Below, in pieces: positions 51,464 through 61,109 of a stretch of 64,000 bases of DNA. The first letter of the stretch is position 1; the number at the start of each line of letters is the position of its first letter. Origin of the DNA: Rhodosporidiobolus odoratus (taxonomy: Eukaryota; Basidiomycota; Microbotryomycetes; Sporidiobolales; Sporidiobolaceae); the NCBI GenBank assembly GCA_034387635.1, contig JAOANU010000002.1, positions 558,001 to 622,000 on the forward strand, given 5' to 3'. Below the pieces are notes generated by a model, which saw nothing but the letters and a program-made list of their open reading frames with translations, was not told where the DNA came from and did not search any database. The translations under genes and the position numbers were made by a program.

Positions 51464-52691
51464 TCACAATTCGTCCGCCAAGCCGCCCCTCCTCATTGGT
51501 CGTCTCGACACCCCATGCCGCTCAGCAGGTTCGTGACCGGCGGCAATCCTCCACTGGATCCTCTGCCGAGGAGCTACCTCATCCGAGACGCACTGGCCCA
51601 GAAAGAAGGCGCCAGATGGAGACGTGTCGTAGTTTGCCGAGGGAGATCCACCGACGGAGGTGCAGCCTTCCCAGTCGAGGCAGGTCGAGTCGTAGAGGAA
51701 GCTGTCGCGACTGAGCGGTGGAAGACCATGGCACGTCAGCGCGGTCCGTTCTCACGAGTAGCGAGGCTCCTCCCAAGTCCACGCAGTTCGGCTGGGCAAA
51801 GGAGGAAAGGAACGAGGAGACCCACCAAGCGGTAGCTTTACCGAACCTGTTACAAGCGGCTGCAGTCTCGTCGGCGCATGGCTCACAGGTAAGAGTCTTC
51901 ACGGCGTCACGACAGGACAGAGACGAGAACGTGCTTCATCGTTGGCGAGTAAATAGCCTTTGACAGCGAGAGAACGTACGGTTGGCAAATGTTGCTCGCA
52001 TCGCCAAGCCGGCATGCGATTGAAGCTCGCGGTCCGACAGCATACGTGGACACTTTGTCACGCAGGAGGACGAAGTAAGGTCGAAGAAGCCGCGATTGCT
52101 GCGAATGCAGGCAGCTAGTCAGTTTCAGCTGACTTGCCCAGCGGAAAGGGGGAGGTTGGAAGCCGGACGCACCAGGTGATACAACCCCCGTCTGATATAC
52201 ACAGGGATTCCCAGACGAAAGGTAGAGACACGAGGAGGATTAGTCTACTTGGGCGTCGCGAAAAAGGGGAGACAGGAAGAAGTGCTGACCTCGAAAAGGA
52301 TGCGTCCCCGTCGGACAGCTCGACTCGCAGCTTCCGCTGGCTGCGAGGTAGTAGTCGGGTAGGCTGTGGAGTCACAGAATCGAGCGTCCCGACTACCCTC
52401 GTGAGTCCCGAAGCAAGACGCACCAACTTGATGCCTTTCCCTCCGAATCGCACAACGCGACTCCGTCCCCGATACAGCTGGTCAGTGCTTCCGTCACTGT
52501 AAAGAAAACGTCAATCAGAGCGCTTGTGCAAAGGCAAGGAGTTGGCACGTACTGGACAGGGCATATTGCTCAGCTGCCTGATCCGCCAACATGTCTCCGA
52601 CTAGCCGCATGTGGGGGAAGGCAACCGGTGCCGCTACACTTGCCTTGACCCAGAAGAGTGCGCTGCAGAGTAGAATGGCGTGCTTGTTCAT
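51464..52691 (-). CDS. Putative secreted Cys-rich protein
   Basis: Tentative gene of unknown function. The ATG at 52691 opens a good signal peptide (MNKHAILLCSALFWVKASVA, then AAPVAF). A GTACGT...ACAG intron at about 52502-52553 joins in frame to DGSTDQLYRGRSRVVRFGG. Further plausible exons are near 52140-52190, 51970-52090 (LRPYFVLLRDKVSTYAVGPR) and 51845-51895 (TLTCEPCADETAAACNRF). The last, 51464-51735, encodes SFLYDSTCLDWEGCTSVGG, then ANYDTSPSGAFFLGQCVSDE, a Cys/Ser/Tyr pattern like fungal secreted proteins. I could not make every join keep phase, so the exon model is incomplete and the gene may be decayed. No homologous family was named with confidence. The signal peptide and first intron are the strongest parts. 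Confidence 0.45.
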
Positions 52692-53617
52692 GCTCGAAGA
52701 CCGGTTCCCAAGCAGCGCAGAACCACCGAAGCGCGAGAAGCAGGAGGAAGAAGGAGACGAGGAGAGGTTGAGATGGTTTAACGAGCGGGTCAGCGTTTGC
52801 TGTTCGGGGAGCCTCGAGTACTTAGAGCCCGATAGAGGAGAAGTCGAAGATCGGACAGGCGATTGGAGACGAGCCACAGCCCACAGAGATGGAAGAAAAG
52901 CGCGGGTGGGCTGGACAGGCGGAAGTATCAAGTCTTCGTCAAGTGCAGCAGGCGCCACTGGATCGTGCACAGCGTACACGAGCGAGAGAAGTGGTTCGGC
53001 ACCCAGTCGGGTCATCTTGGAGGCCAAGCGAGCGGGGGCACTTTCCTCGAAAGGGAAACTTGAGAACTCCTCCAACAGCGCACCTCGTCTGATGACCGCT
53101 AGAGGACATGCGGCCGCTGTAGACCTCGCTACGACCACCGTAGACGCTCCGCAGATGCTTCCACGCCTGTATGCGCTGTTCAGATCGTGTCAGAGAGGGC
53201 GAGGTGGGCTTGACGATCGAGGTCGACGACGGCGAGTGTCACACTGTCGCAAGCGGGTACAGACGAGCTACTAGTGCTATTCGAGCAGCCTGAGCAGCCT
53301 GAGCAACCTGAGCATATCCAGCAGTAGCAGACAGAGGGCGTTGTGGAGAACTCGTCTCATCACCATCGTCGCCATCTCTCAACTCCTCAAGCCAACCTCG
53401 ATTCACCTCAGAGTCTACGCCGGTCATTCTACGACCTCAGCGACACCCGTATCTACTACCCGACACCGCCTATCCGCCCAACCTGGCTACCCATACCTCG
53501 CCTTCCGCTCCTGCTCCTGCCCCCACCACCTTGGACGGCTACCTCTCCCCTAATTGGGCCACCGCTCCCTCCTGGCCACCCGCACACCGGTTACCCGTTC
53601 GCTCCGACTCCCCTCGC
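52692..53617. other. Divergent intergenic region with a small tandem repeat
   Basis: Upstream of the putative secreted protein (-) and the Mim2-like gene (+). A plus-strand frame from about 53400 to 53617 is open and Pro/Ser-rich and could be an N-terminal extension of the Mim2-like gene. A 9-nt repeat lies at 53283-53314. Nothing else could be named. Confidence 0.35.
53283..53314. repeat. 9-nt tandem repeat, 3.5 copies
   Basis: The unit GAGCAGCCT is repeated with one variant copy (GAGCAACCT). On the minus strand it would encode an Ala/Gln-rich stretch, but no gene was supported there. Confidence 0.8.
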
Positions 53618-53977
53618 ATGTCCCGCCGCCGCTCCTCCGTCTCCTCCACATCCTCCACCTCTTCATCGGAAGCGTCATCCACCTCGTCCTGGGACTCAGA
53701 CTACGAAGCCGAACTCGAAGCTCAACTCCAGTGGGAGGAAAGTGTTCGACAATTGCACGCGTTGGTGAACCTCGTGGCAGTTCCGTGGATTTCGAGGTAT
53801 TTTGGGAGGAAGTGGGCTTATTGGCGCGAGTTTCTCCCTCCTCTTTGCACACCTTGCTCGGTTCAAGCGCTGACCGCGATCGGCGTCGCAGTGTTTGAGC
53901 GGTATCTCGACATTGGACTAGGCAAGCGGTTCTGGCTAGGACCGCTATCACTCTACACTCCGGCAAAATGGCGATGA
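53618..53977 (+). CDS. Small membrane protein, possible mitochondrial import factor Mim2
   Basis: A 97-residue protein from two exons (53618-53825 and 53892-53977). The ATG at 53618 begins MSRRRSSVSSTSSTSSSEAS, then an acidic YEAELEAQLQWEESVRQL segment, then a single hydrophobic region LVNLVAVPWISRYFGRKWAY and WLFERYLDIGLGKRFWLG. An acidic N-terminus, one membrane segment and a Gly-Arg-Lys/Trp-rich end fit the fungal Mim2 subunit of the mitochondrial outer-membrane import (MIM) complex, but the assignment is from memory of the pattern and is tentative. The intron (53826-53891) has a GC donor (GCGAGT) and CAG acceptor and is the only join that keeps frame. The Ser-rich sequence before the ATG is open and might belong to the protein. 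Confidence 0.6.
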   Translation: MSRRRSSVSSTSSTSSSEASSTSSWDSDYEAELEAQLQWEESVRQLHALVNLVAVPWISRYFGRKWAYWREFLPPLCTPCSVQALTAIGVAVFERYLDIGLGKRFWLGPLSLYTPAKWR

Positions 53978-54508
53978 GGTGGAAAAAGAGCGAAAAAAGG
54001 GCTGCGCCACGTCGCAACATCGTAGAAGAAGAGCGCGTACAAGCTCAAGGATACCCTCATCGTCAAGCTATACCCCCCAAATTCAACCCTGCAACTTAGA
54101 CGACCCTGTAGCCCGTCAATTCCTATCTTTTCGTTTTCTTCTCATCTGCAAACCTGAAGCGAGGAAGTAATAAAAGCGCCACCGTCCATTCCGTGCGCTC
54201 AGCGAGTAGGTAGGACTCCGAAAACATTCAAGCCATGAATTGGGGAACAATAGACAACACAGAAGGAAGAGAGAGAGACAGCAAAACAAGGTGGATGATG
54301 GGGAGAACAAGCAAGCTAAGTAAGCTATGGTGAGGCGGTCTACGCTAAGACACGATGTGAGAAGTAAAGCAAGGTGCGGTCGACGCAGGGTTTCAAGGCT
54401 GCGTGGCAGCGTAAGGTGGTGAAAGGCGAAGGGTGGAGAGAAACGAAGACGGTAGGAGACGGAGATCGAGGCTGGAGGGCGGAAGAGATGCGGACTGTCG
54501 ATATTCGC
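53978..54508. other. Convergent intergenic region
   Basis: 3' flanks of the Mim2-like gene (+) and the DPBB-protein gene (-). Purine-rich in parts on the plus strand; no supported gene, repeat or RNA. Confidence 0.45.
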
Positions 54509-56073
54509 TTAGGAGATGAACTTCCAGGAGATGCTGTAGGAACGGGAAAGAGGTGACGAGGTCAGCGTGATTCGTAGGGCAAGCTAAGAAGGAAGATGGA
54601 CGTACGGAACGACACCCTGAGCCTCGTCGGCGATGGCATCGAAAGCACCTTGCGAGAGGTCAAGCGAGTTGTAGTTGGCGCAGCCAGGGCTACACAGTTG
54701 AACGCAGATGATCAGTACTCGTCGACAAGTTGACAAGGTCAGGCTGACCGGCCGCTGTGGGTGAAGAAGCGAAGCGAGCACGCACCAAGCATCCGCGACA
54801 ACAGCGATGGTGGTCGCGCCTGTTGCATCGTTCTTGATCTCGACCTGCCTGCCGCAATCCGGTGCATTGTTGCTGCCCGAGCCGTAACGAGCGATAGCGA
54901 GCGCAACGATCTTGTCGCTGTCGGCATGGATCTTGCCGCAAGCACCGTAGGCGCCACCCCTGCAGCGAGGATGAAGGGTAAGTCTCGTACAGGAGAGGCG
55001 ATGAGCACTGAAAGAGAGTGAACGTACTGGTAGAAGAAGGTGGCGAGACCGCCGGTGATCCAGCTAGTGAGGGACGAGTCGCCGCCCGAAGAGGAAGAAG
55101 CGCTCGTGGTTTGCGCCGCTGCCGAAGTGGTCGTGGTAGTCGAGCTGCTCCAAGCCGGGGTGGTCTTCGTTGTGGTGTGCTTGCCCTGACCAGCGATGAG
55201 CTGAACGCTCGCGGCATCAGGAGTGACAGCTGCCGCTGAAGATGAGGTAGTGCTTGACGAGGACCAGGAGGCGGAGGTGGATGAGGGCTTGGCGGTGGTT
55301 TGTGACGAAGAACGGACAGAGGCGGACCAGGCCTGACTGGTCTGTGCGGCTTGCGTCGAGCCCGAGGACGACTCCGCCTCCTCTTCAGCGTCGCACTCCC
55401 AGTCATCGTCGTCCTCGTCGGAAGAAGAAGACTGCGAAGCGGGGCTCGACGAGCTGGAGGCGGCCGAGGAGGTTTTGCTAGCCGGTACCGCAGACGAGGT
55501 CGAGGTCTTGGCAAAGTTGTTGGCGAGCTTTTGAGTTGCGGTGACGCTCTGCACGACGGGCGCGGAAGTTTTGCTGGACGGAACCGGCGAGGAGGAAGAG
55601 ACCAGCTCTTCAACGCTTGTCGAGGCGGAGGCGGCAGTCGAGTCTTCGGTGGACGCCTCATCCGAAGTGTCCCAGGTGATGGCGCCGTCCTTGCACACAG
55701 TCCCGGCTGATAGGGCAGAGAAGGGCGGAGAGTCCAGAAAAGAAAGGAATAGGAGAGAAGTGGAGGAAGAAAAGCTCAGCCCATCTCGCCCACTTCTCGC
55801 CGGACTGCCCGGAGAGAAAGACGCACCAGCAACGGATCCCATGTCGGTGCAGTTATCTCCATCGCACAGCGCGAAAGTCTGGTCGGTCAAGCACTTGACG
55901 GTGGCCTGCTCATCGCGCCTGCCCAGGCGACGCGGGGTGCGAGGGAGGGTGCGGGCGCCGGAATTGGAGCGCTGGAGGATGTCGATGTGACGGGGGTGGC
56001 TCCAGTGTGAACCGGCAGAGGCGAGAGGGAGGGCGATGGAGGCCAAGAGGGTCAAAGCGGCGAGAGAAGGCAT
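54509..56073 (-). CDS. Secreted double-psi beta-barrel (expansin/RlpA-like) protein with Ser/Thr linker
   Basis: Predicted secreted wall-associated protein. ATG 56073 opens a signal peptide (MPSLAALTLLASIALPLASA), followed by a dibasic region (RRLGRR) that could be a Kex2 cleavage site. A small Cys module reads CLTDQTFALCDGDNCTDMG. A long Ser/Thr/Ala-rich stretch, likely O-glycosylated, contains one acidic patch (DEDDDDWECDAEEEAE). The C-terminal double-psi beta-barrel starts with GGLATFFYQGGAYGACG and continues with VVADACPGCANYNSLDLS, where the Asp and Cys residues of the fold are present; it ends PISWKFIS with TAA at 54509. Five exons join in frame. The fold is shared by expansins, barwin-like and RlpA-like proteins; in this setting the activity (wall loosening, binding or lytic) cannot be told. 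Confidence 0.85.
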
Positions 56074-56732
56074 GATGGGGAAGAGAGCGCGAGGGAGGAT
56101 GTGGAGTGAGTGGAGGTGTGCTAGTGGCTACAGAGAGAGTCGTAAGGAAGCTGTTGCGACGAGTCCGGCTGGTCGAAGTGAAGGGGAAGAAGGAGAACAA
56201 GGTCAGCGAAAGAGCGAGATTGGGAAGGCCGCAAGGATAGGAGAGAGGAGAGAGGAGGCTATGATCTCACCTCGAGAGGGGGGCGTGCGAGAGATGGGGA
56301 GCAGAGAAGAGAGTGGGCTGAGTGGACGGGAGAGCGAAGGGAGAGCAAGCCAAGGATCGCGAGAGGGAGCTTGCAGGAAAAAGCCGTTATGAATCTGCGC
56401 GACCGAGACGCGTCGAGGACGGCTCTTCCTGCTCTTTCTCCTCCCATTCCGCGTTTGTCGCGTAGCTTTCCCGCATATAGGCGTAGCTCACGTCTTGAGA
56501 TTCCACAGACCCGCGACGCTCTTATAAGGTGAGCTGGCGAGTTGAGGAAGAGGCGTTTTCCTCTCAGTCCGATGCGTCTCGATTGTTTTTCTTGTTGATC
56601 GAGAGATCAATGCCACTCAACGCCGTCCCCGAATGTGACGCCTAGAATGCCGAGCGCAGGAATAGAAATGCTCCGTGCACGAGGCGCACGAACAGATCGC
56701 GTACCAAGCGTGCGCTTACTAGGTACAACAGT
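56074..56732. promoter_or_regulatory. Upstream region of the DPBB-protein gene
   Basis: 659 bp between tandem minus-strand genes: promoter and a GA-rich (plus strand) 5' UTR of the DPBB gene, then the 3' flank of the ThuA gene. The near-start region is strongly pyrimidine-rich on the coding strand. No element could be named. Confidence 0.4.
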
Positions 56733-58174
56733 CTAAGCCGCATAAATTACTCCTCCCATCGCTATCGTCATCGCAAAGAATAGTCCAACGGCGCTCAAGC
56801 AACTCTGACTGGCGCCAGACGTTTCGCCCCCTGTTGCTGCAGGCGCCGATGAGGTGGCCGAATCGGAAGGTGAGGTGGACGGGCTTGTCGTGGCGCTCGA
56901 GTTGGTGTTGAATTCGGCCAGAGCCCATCGGAAGCTGCAGAGGGAGGTTTGTGAGCACGTCTGAAAGTAGGGATAGGTGGAGACGCATCGAGGAAAACGT
57001 TCAAGCGGGAGAAAGGAGATCAAGGGGACAACGGCTGGAAAGGAAAAACGGCTAAAAAGGCAGCAGTGGGGGCAGCACGGGGAGTCGGCTCGCTCAAGGC
57101 AGGGATACTAGGACAAGATGGCGGAAGAACAGGCTAACCCAGCCTCGACGTGTGCCAAATGAACCGGATTGCTCCAGGTCTCAATCTCGTGTCCCAGTGA
57201 CGTGAACCAAGTTCGACCTGTCATGATCGCGGGCGAGAGACCCGCGGTGCCGTTCGTAAGGTCGACCTGCTGTCCCTCCCGGAACCATGCCGAAGGGGGC
57301 GGCGAGCCTTGGTAGTAGGGGCGAGTGCCGGCTTGAGGGTTGGAGAAGGAGTCGGGGTCGTAAGTGAGGAGGACAGTACAGCTATACACGGGACAAGAGT
57401 CAGTCAAATGCATGAGGATAGGTGTGCATGGGCTATACCACGTAGCCAGACAGGTTTGCCAAAAGGCATGGGAGGAGCAGCGGAGATAGGCAGAAGGCGC
57501 ACTTGACATCTCGCGGGTCACTACGGAAGTGGTGTACCTCCTCGTAGGCTGCACATGTAGTACTCGGATCAACCCGAGCAGTAGGCGGACAACCGGAGTG
57601 GAAAAACAGAGGACTGACTAGTATAGCGATCCGGCAGCATGTCAATCGTTTCATGCTGCATGACCTTTGTGAATGTCGCATTCGAGATGTCGGGGTGATA
57701 GTCGAACCATGAGCCCATGGCGGTACCGAAGGCCGTATCGTTGAAGAGACAGGCCGTACCGGCATGCAGGCCGATCAGGGAACCTCCCTTGGTGAGCCAC
57801 TGCTTGAACGCAGCTTGCCCGTCGTTGGTCAAGACCTCCTCGCTGTTCGACAGAAATACGATAGCTTTGAAGGGGTCGAGCTGGGCTTCGGTAAAGAGGT
57901 TTTCGTCCTCGGAAAAGGTGGGAGTGAAGAGGGAGGTGCTTGTGCCGATCTGTTTGATGGCGTCTCGAGCGGCGGGAATTGAGGCATGTCGGTAGCCGAG
58001 AGTTCTGTAAAGCAATGGTCAGTGTACAATGATAGGCCAAGAACGAAATACGGGGACGTACTTCGAATAAACAAGAACGGGTGGTGGATCCGACGAAGAC
58101 TGGGCCAGGGTCACTCCGGCCGATACGAATAGAGAGAGAAGGGCTGAAAGAGTATTCCGCATACCGTGCTGCAT
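56733..58174 (-). CDS. Secreted ThuA-domain protein, probably GPI-anchored
   Basis: ThuA-like (class I glutamine-amidotransferase-like fold) domain protein; the domain occurs in trehalose-utilisation and sugar-related enzymes, but its activity is not established. ATG 58174 opens a signal peptide (MRNTLSALLSLFVSAGVTLA, after MQHG). The domain follows: VLVYSKTLGYRHASIPAARD, AIVFLSNSEEVLT, FKQWLTKGGSLIGLHAGTAC and MGSWFDYHPDI. Later exons give YEEVHHFRSDPRDVK, TYDPDSFSNPQAGTRPYYQG and RTWFTSLGHEIETWS, the usual ThuA end. A Ser/Thr-rich spacer then leads to a hydrophobic tail (LSAVGLFFAMTIAMGGVIYA) ending with TAG at 56733, which is the layout of a GPI anchor signal. Five or six introns. It shares a 118-bp divergent region with the alpha/beta hydrolase at 58293. 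Confidence 0.88.
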
Positions 58175-58292
58175 ACGACAGCTGTACTAGCTGTGATCGA
58201 GGAGTGGTGAAGAAGAGAAAGGGAGCAAACCAAAAAAGTTGAACCACGACCAGCCAGACCTACAAGACGAGGCAGCTAGATCGACACTCCGG
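58175..58292. promoter_or_regulatory. Compact divergent promoter, ThuA protein / alpha-beta hydrolase
   Basis: Only 118 bp separate two ATGs pointing apart, the shortest divergent space in the window, so the promoters and 5' UTRs must overlap or extend into neighbouring coding sequence. An inverted repeat CAGCT-5nt-AGCTG lies at 58179-58193, close to the ThuA start; its function is unknown. Confidence 0.5.
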
Positions 58293-59210
58293 ATGACTGG
58301 TACAGTACATCATGCAAGCTATACCGTGCACAATGGCGGTCCCACCCTCTCCTACGCTCTACACCTGCCTTCCTCCGCTTCATCTCCGATCAAGGCCGCC
58401 CTCATCGCTCACCCCTACGGACGACTAGGAGGATGCAAAGAGGACCATGTAGTGGCCTCGCTCGTGGATACACTAGCCCGTGAAGGCTGGGCAGTGATAA
58501 GGTATGATGCGAGAGGAGCCGGCGAGAGTGGAGGAAGTGCCAGCTGGACGTGCGTAGCTGCCTACATACCCTTTGCTCCTGCGCTTACTGATTTTAGATG
58601 CTGCAGCGGCGTGGCGGAAGTAGAGGACTACCGCTTGCTGGTTCAAGATGTTCTCCTCCCGCTTTTCTTGCCGCTTGCCCCTCCTCATGCCTCACACGGA
58701 CCTACCCAGACTCCATCCTCAGTGGCCGGCTCGAATATGACAGCACAGATATCTCGTAAGGTCGACGTCCTACTCTGCGGCTACTCCTTCGGCTCCCTCG
58801 CCGCCTCGTCCTGCCCTCCCCCCTTCCATCCCTCTCTATCGATCCAAACCTCCTACCTCCTCATCTCCTACCCCCTCTCCGTCCTCTGGGCTCTCAGTCT
58901 GTTTCGCTCCGGGCCGTACACGTCCGCATTGCGAGATCTCGTCCATCGAGGCAAGAATCGGGTCTTGGCGGTCTATGGCGACGGGGATCAGTTTTCCGCG
59001 GTCGGGAAGTTGAGGACTTGGGCGAACGAGTTGGATCACCAAAAGACTGGGGCCAGGACGTGGGAGGCAGTGGAGATTGAGGGTGCAGATCACCTTTGGC
59101 AGGATCGGGGGAAGAAGAGGGAGATGCTGGAAACGGTACAGGATTGGCTCATGCAGGCGGACGAGCCTCGCAGTGGATTTCAGCTGTATGATTGTGGAGG
59201 CTTAGGCTAA
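58293..59210 (+). CDS. Alpha/beta hydrolase
   Basis: Alpha/beta-hydrolase-fold enzyme of unknown substrate, about 290 residues. The first ATG in frame is 58293 (MTGTVHHASYTVHNGG). Visible parts are LIAHPYGRLGGCKEDHV (oxyanion region), GWAVIRYDARGAGESGG, the nucleophile elbow LLCGYSFGSLAAS with Ser, YGDGDQFSAVGKL with the acid Asp, and EGADHLWQDRG with the catalytic His, so the triad is complete. A 48-nt GT-AG intron (from 58551 to about 58598, ending TTTTAG) is a multiple of three with no stop inside, so retained-intron mRNA would also be coding. No signal peptide or membrane anchor. Ends with TAA at 59208-59210. It resembles the small cytosolic hydrolase-4-type family, but this level of naming is only inference. 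Confidence 0.85.
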   Translation: MTGTVHHASYTVHNGGPTLSYALHLPSSASSPIKAALIAHPYGRLGGCKEDHVVASLVDTLAREGWAVIRYDARGAGESGGSASWTCVAAYIPFAPALTDFRCCSGVAEVEDYRLLVQDVLLPLFLPLAPPHASHGPTQTPSSVAGSNMTAQISRKVDVLLCGYSFGSLAASSCPPPFHPSLSIQTSYLLISYPLSVLWALSLFRSGPYTSALRDLVHRGKNRVLAVYGDGDQFSAVGKLRTWANELDHQKTGARTWEAVEIEGADHLWQDRGKKREMLETVQDWLMQADEPRSGFQLYDCGGLG

Positions 59211-59348
59211 CGAGAAATCAGCTCTCGCGGACTTTTTCTGCCCCTCGGCCAGAATGGACAAAACCGATTCTGTACTGCAGAACGCAAAGCTATCTACGAA
59301 TTGTGTATATCTGGACAAACTGAGGAAAGAATGTCTGCGTTAAAGCCC

Positions 59349-61109
59349 TTAAGCGGAAGCGGTCGCAGCATCCGCCGCCGCCGCAAACGCGTCCGCCTTC
59401 TCCTCCATGGGCGTAGGATCGGGAATGACCTCATTCTTCAACCTACTCGCCCTCGACCCATCCTGCTGCGAAGCCGCCTCGGCCTTCTGCTCCCTCCTCT
59501 CCTTCTGCAACTCACGCCAGTTGGGCGGGACCGCAACGAACGATCCACGAGAACCGTGACGAGGGTGACTGGGGTCGTGAGCGTCAATGATGACCTTGAG
59601 TTTGCCATCCTTCTGCTTCTTGATGTGAACGCAGTCGAGACTCGGGACGATGTAGTGAGCGCCGACGCCGCTGATCTTTTCGACGGGGTGAGAGGTGCAG
59701 ATGGCGATGGTCTTGGCGCCCGACGCGACACCGGCCTTGATGCCAGAGGGCGAGTCCTCGAAGACGACGCACTTCTCGATGGGGATGCCGAGGTCCTTGG
59801 CAGCGAGGAGGAAGGGAGCGGGATCGGGCTTGCCGGCGGTCAGGCGCTCGTCGTCCGCCGTGACGGTAACCTTGGGGCGTTTGATACCGGCGCGGGCCAA
59901 CGCACCGTGGCAGTAGGTTTTGGCGCCGGACGTTGCGACAGCCCAGCGACCGCTGGGAATCGAGTCGAGGACACGGCGGACACCGGGCAGGATCCTGACC
60001 GACTTGTTGCGGCAACTACCAAGTGGGCGAGGGTCAGTACAGCGCGCCCGAATCAACGGTGCAACGCGAAAGCGGAAGCCGCATGAAAGAAAACGGGCGA
60101 CATGGGAAAGCGGAATCCCGACGTACCCAATTTCCTCCTCAGTGTACTCATTCAGGTCAAACTCCGAATCGTCATCACTGTCGTCATCCGCGAAGGGATC
60201 TTGCTCGAGCTGGTCCATGCGGTCCTCGCCCTCCATGTTGAACGCCGCCAATTTGGCATCAACCTTCTCCAGGGCGTCCTCGCTCTTGGCGCCATTTGTA
60301 ACCGGCTTCGGCATGCTCGACATGCCAAACTGCCCGCCGGCGAGACCGGTCAAGAGAGGGTTGTGGCCGGAACCGCTCGAAGGGCGGCGGGAACCGGAGC
60401 GGGAGTCGCGGCGGGAGGAGGCGGTCGAGTTGCGGCGGGAAGAGCTTTGCGAAGCACGACGGGTGCGAGCCTTTTCGGCGAACTCGTCGGCTTCCTTGAG
60501 GATGAGCTTCTCGAACTGGCAACGGAGTGCACAGGAAAGTCAGTACTGAAGGAGAAAAGGTCAAGAACAGGGAACGAGGGCGCACCTCCTCGACGTGAGG
60601 CTCCATCTCAGCGTTACTGAGCCTGCGAAGCTCGGGCTTGAGGTCCTTGAGGTTGTCGATCGCACGCCTGCCGTGGGTAGCAGCGATAACCTCCTCCGGG
60701 TCCTTGCCTAGCTTGAGAGCGACTGAACCCCATGCGGCTTCGACGGCCTGTAGAGCAGCGTGTCAGTTTGACGGCACAGGGGAAAACGAGGCGCGCAGCA
60801 AAGACGGCGAGAGCGGGCCGTCTCCTTTTTCGGTTCTTTCCGTCAGAAAGCAGATTTAGGGAATTCGGCGCACCTGAATAGAGTCGACCAGGGTTCCATC
60901 CATATCCCAGATAGCGCTGCATAGCAGAAAAGTAGGGGAGAACGGCGGAATGAGGTCAATAAGCGTCAACGGAAAAGAGGGGAAGGCTTGAAGGGGAGAA
61001 CGTACCCCTCAATGGTAAACTCGGCATGCTCGACCGGGTGAGTGGGCGAGAAAGACGCCTGGTGGGCGGGAAGAGCCGACATGGGGAGCGGAACGTGCGA
61101 TTCTGCCAT
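59349..61109 (-). CDS. HAD-family phosphatase with phosphosite-rich insert (Gpp1-like)
   Basis: HAD phosphatase related to fungal glycerol-3-phosphatases and sugar phosphatases. From ATG 61109 an N-terminus of about 35 residues leads to motif I, AIWDMDGTLVDSIQAVEAAW, then VIAATHGRRAIDNLKDLKPE of the cap domain. Motif II is VATSGAKTY, motif III GKPDPAPFLLAAKDL and motif IV CVVFEDSPSGIKAGVASGAK, so the active site is complete. Between the cap and motif II sits an insert of about 110 residues, first Ser/Arg-rich with four RRxS sites (RRAS, RRNS, RRDS, RRPS at about 60375-60475), then acidic (DPFADDDSDDDSEFDLNEY). A C-terminal extension of about 110 residues is Lys/Glu/Ala-rich. Four or five introns; TAA ends at 59349. 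Substrate is unproven; other HAD phosphatases (2-deoxyglucose-6-phosphate type) are possible. Confidence 0.87.

Noticed and set aside
52591..53274. Plus-strand open frame of 227 codons
   Set aside because: It is antisense to the signal-peptide exon of the putative secreted protein and shows no domain or splice context; low-complexity charged sequence.
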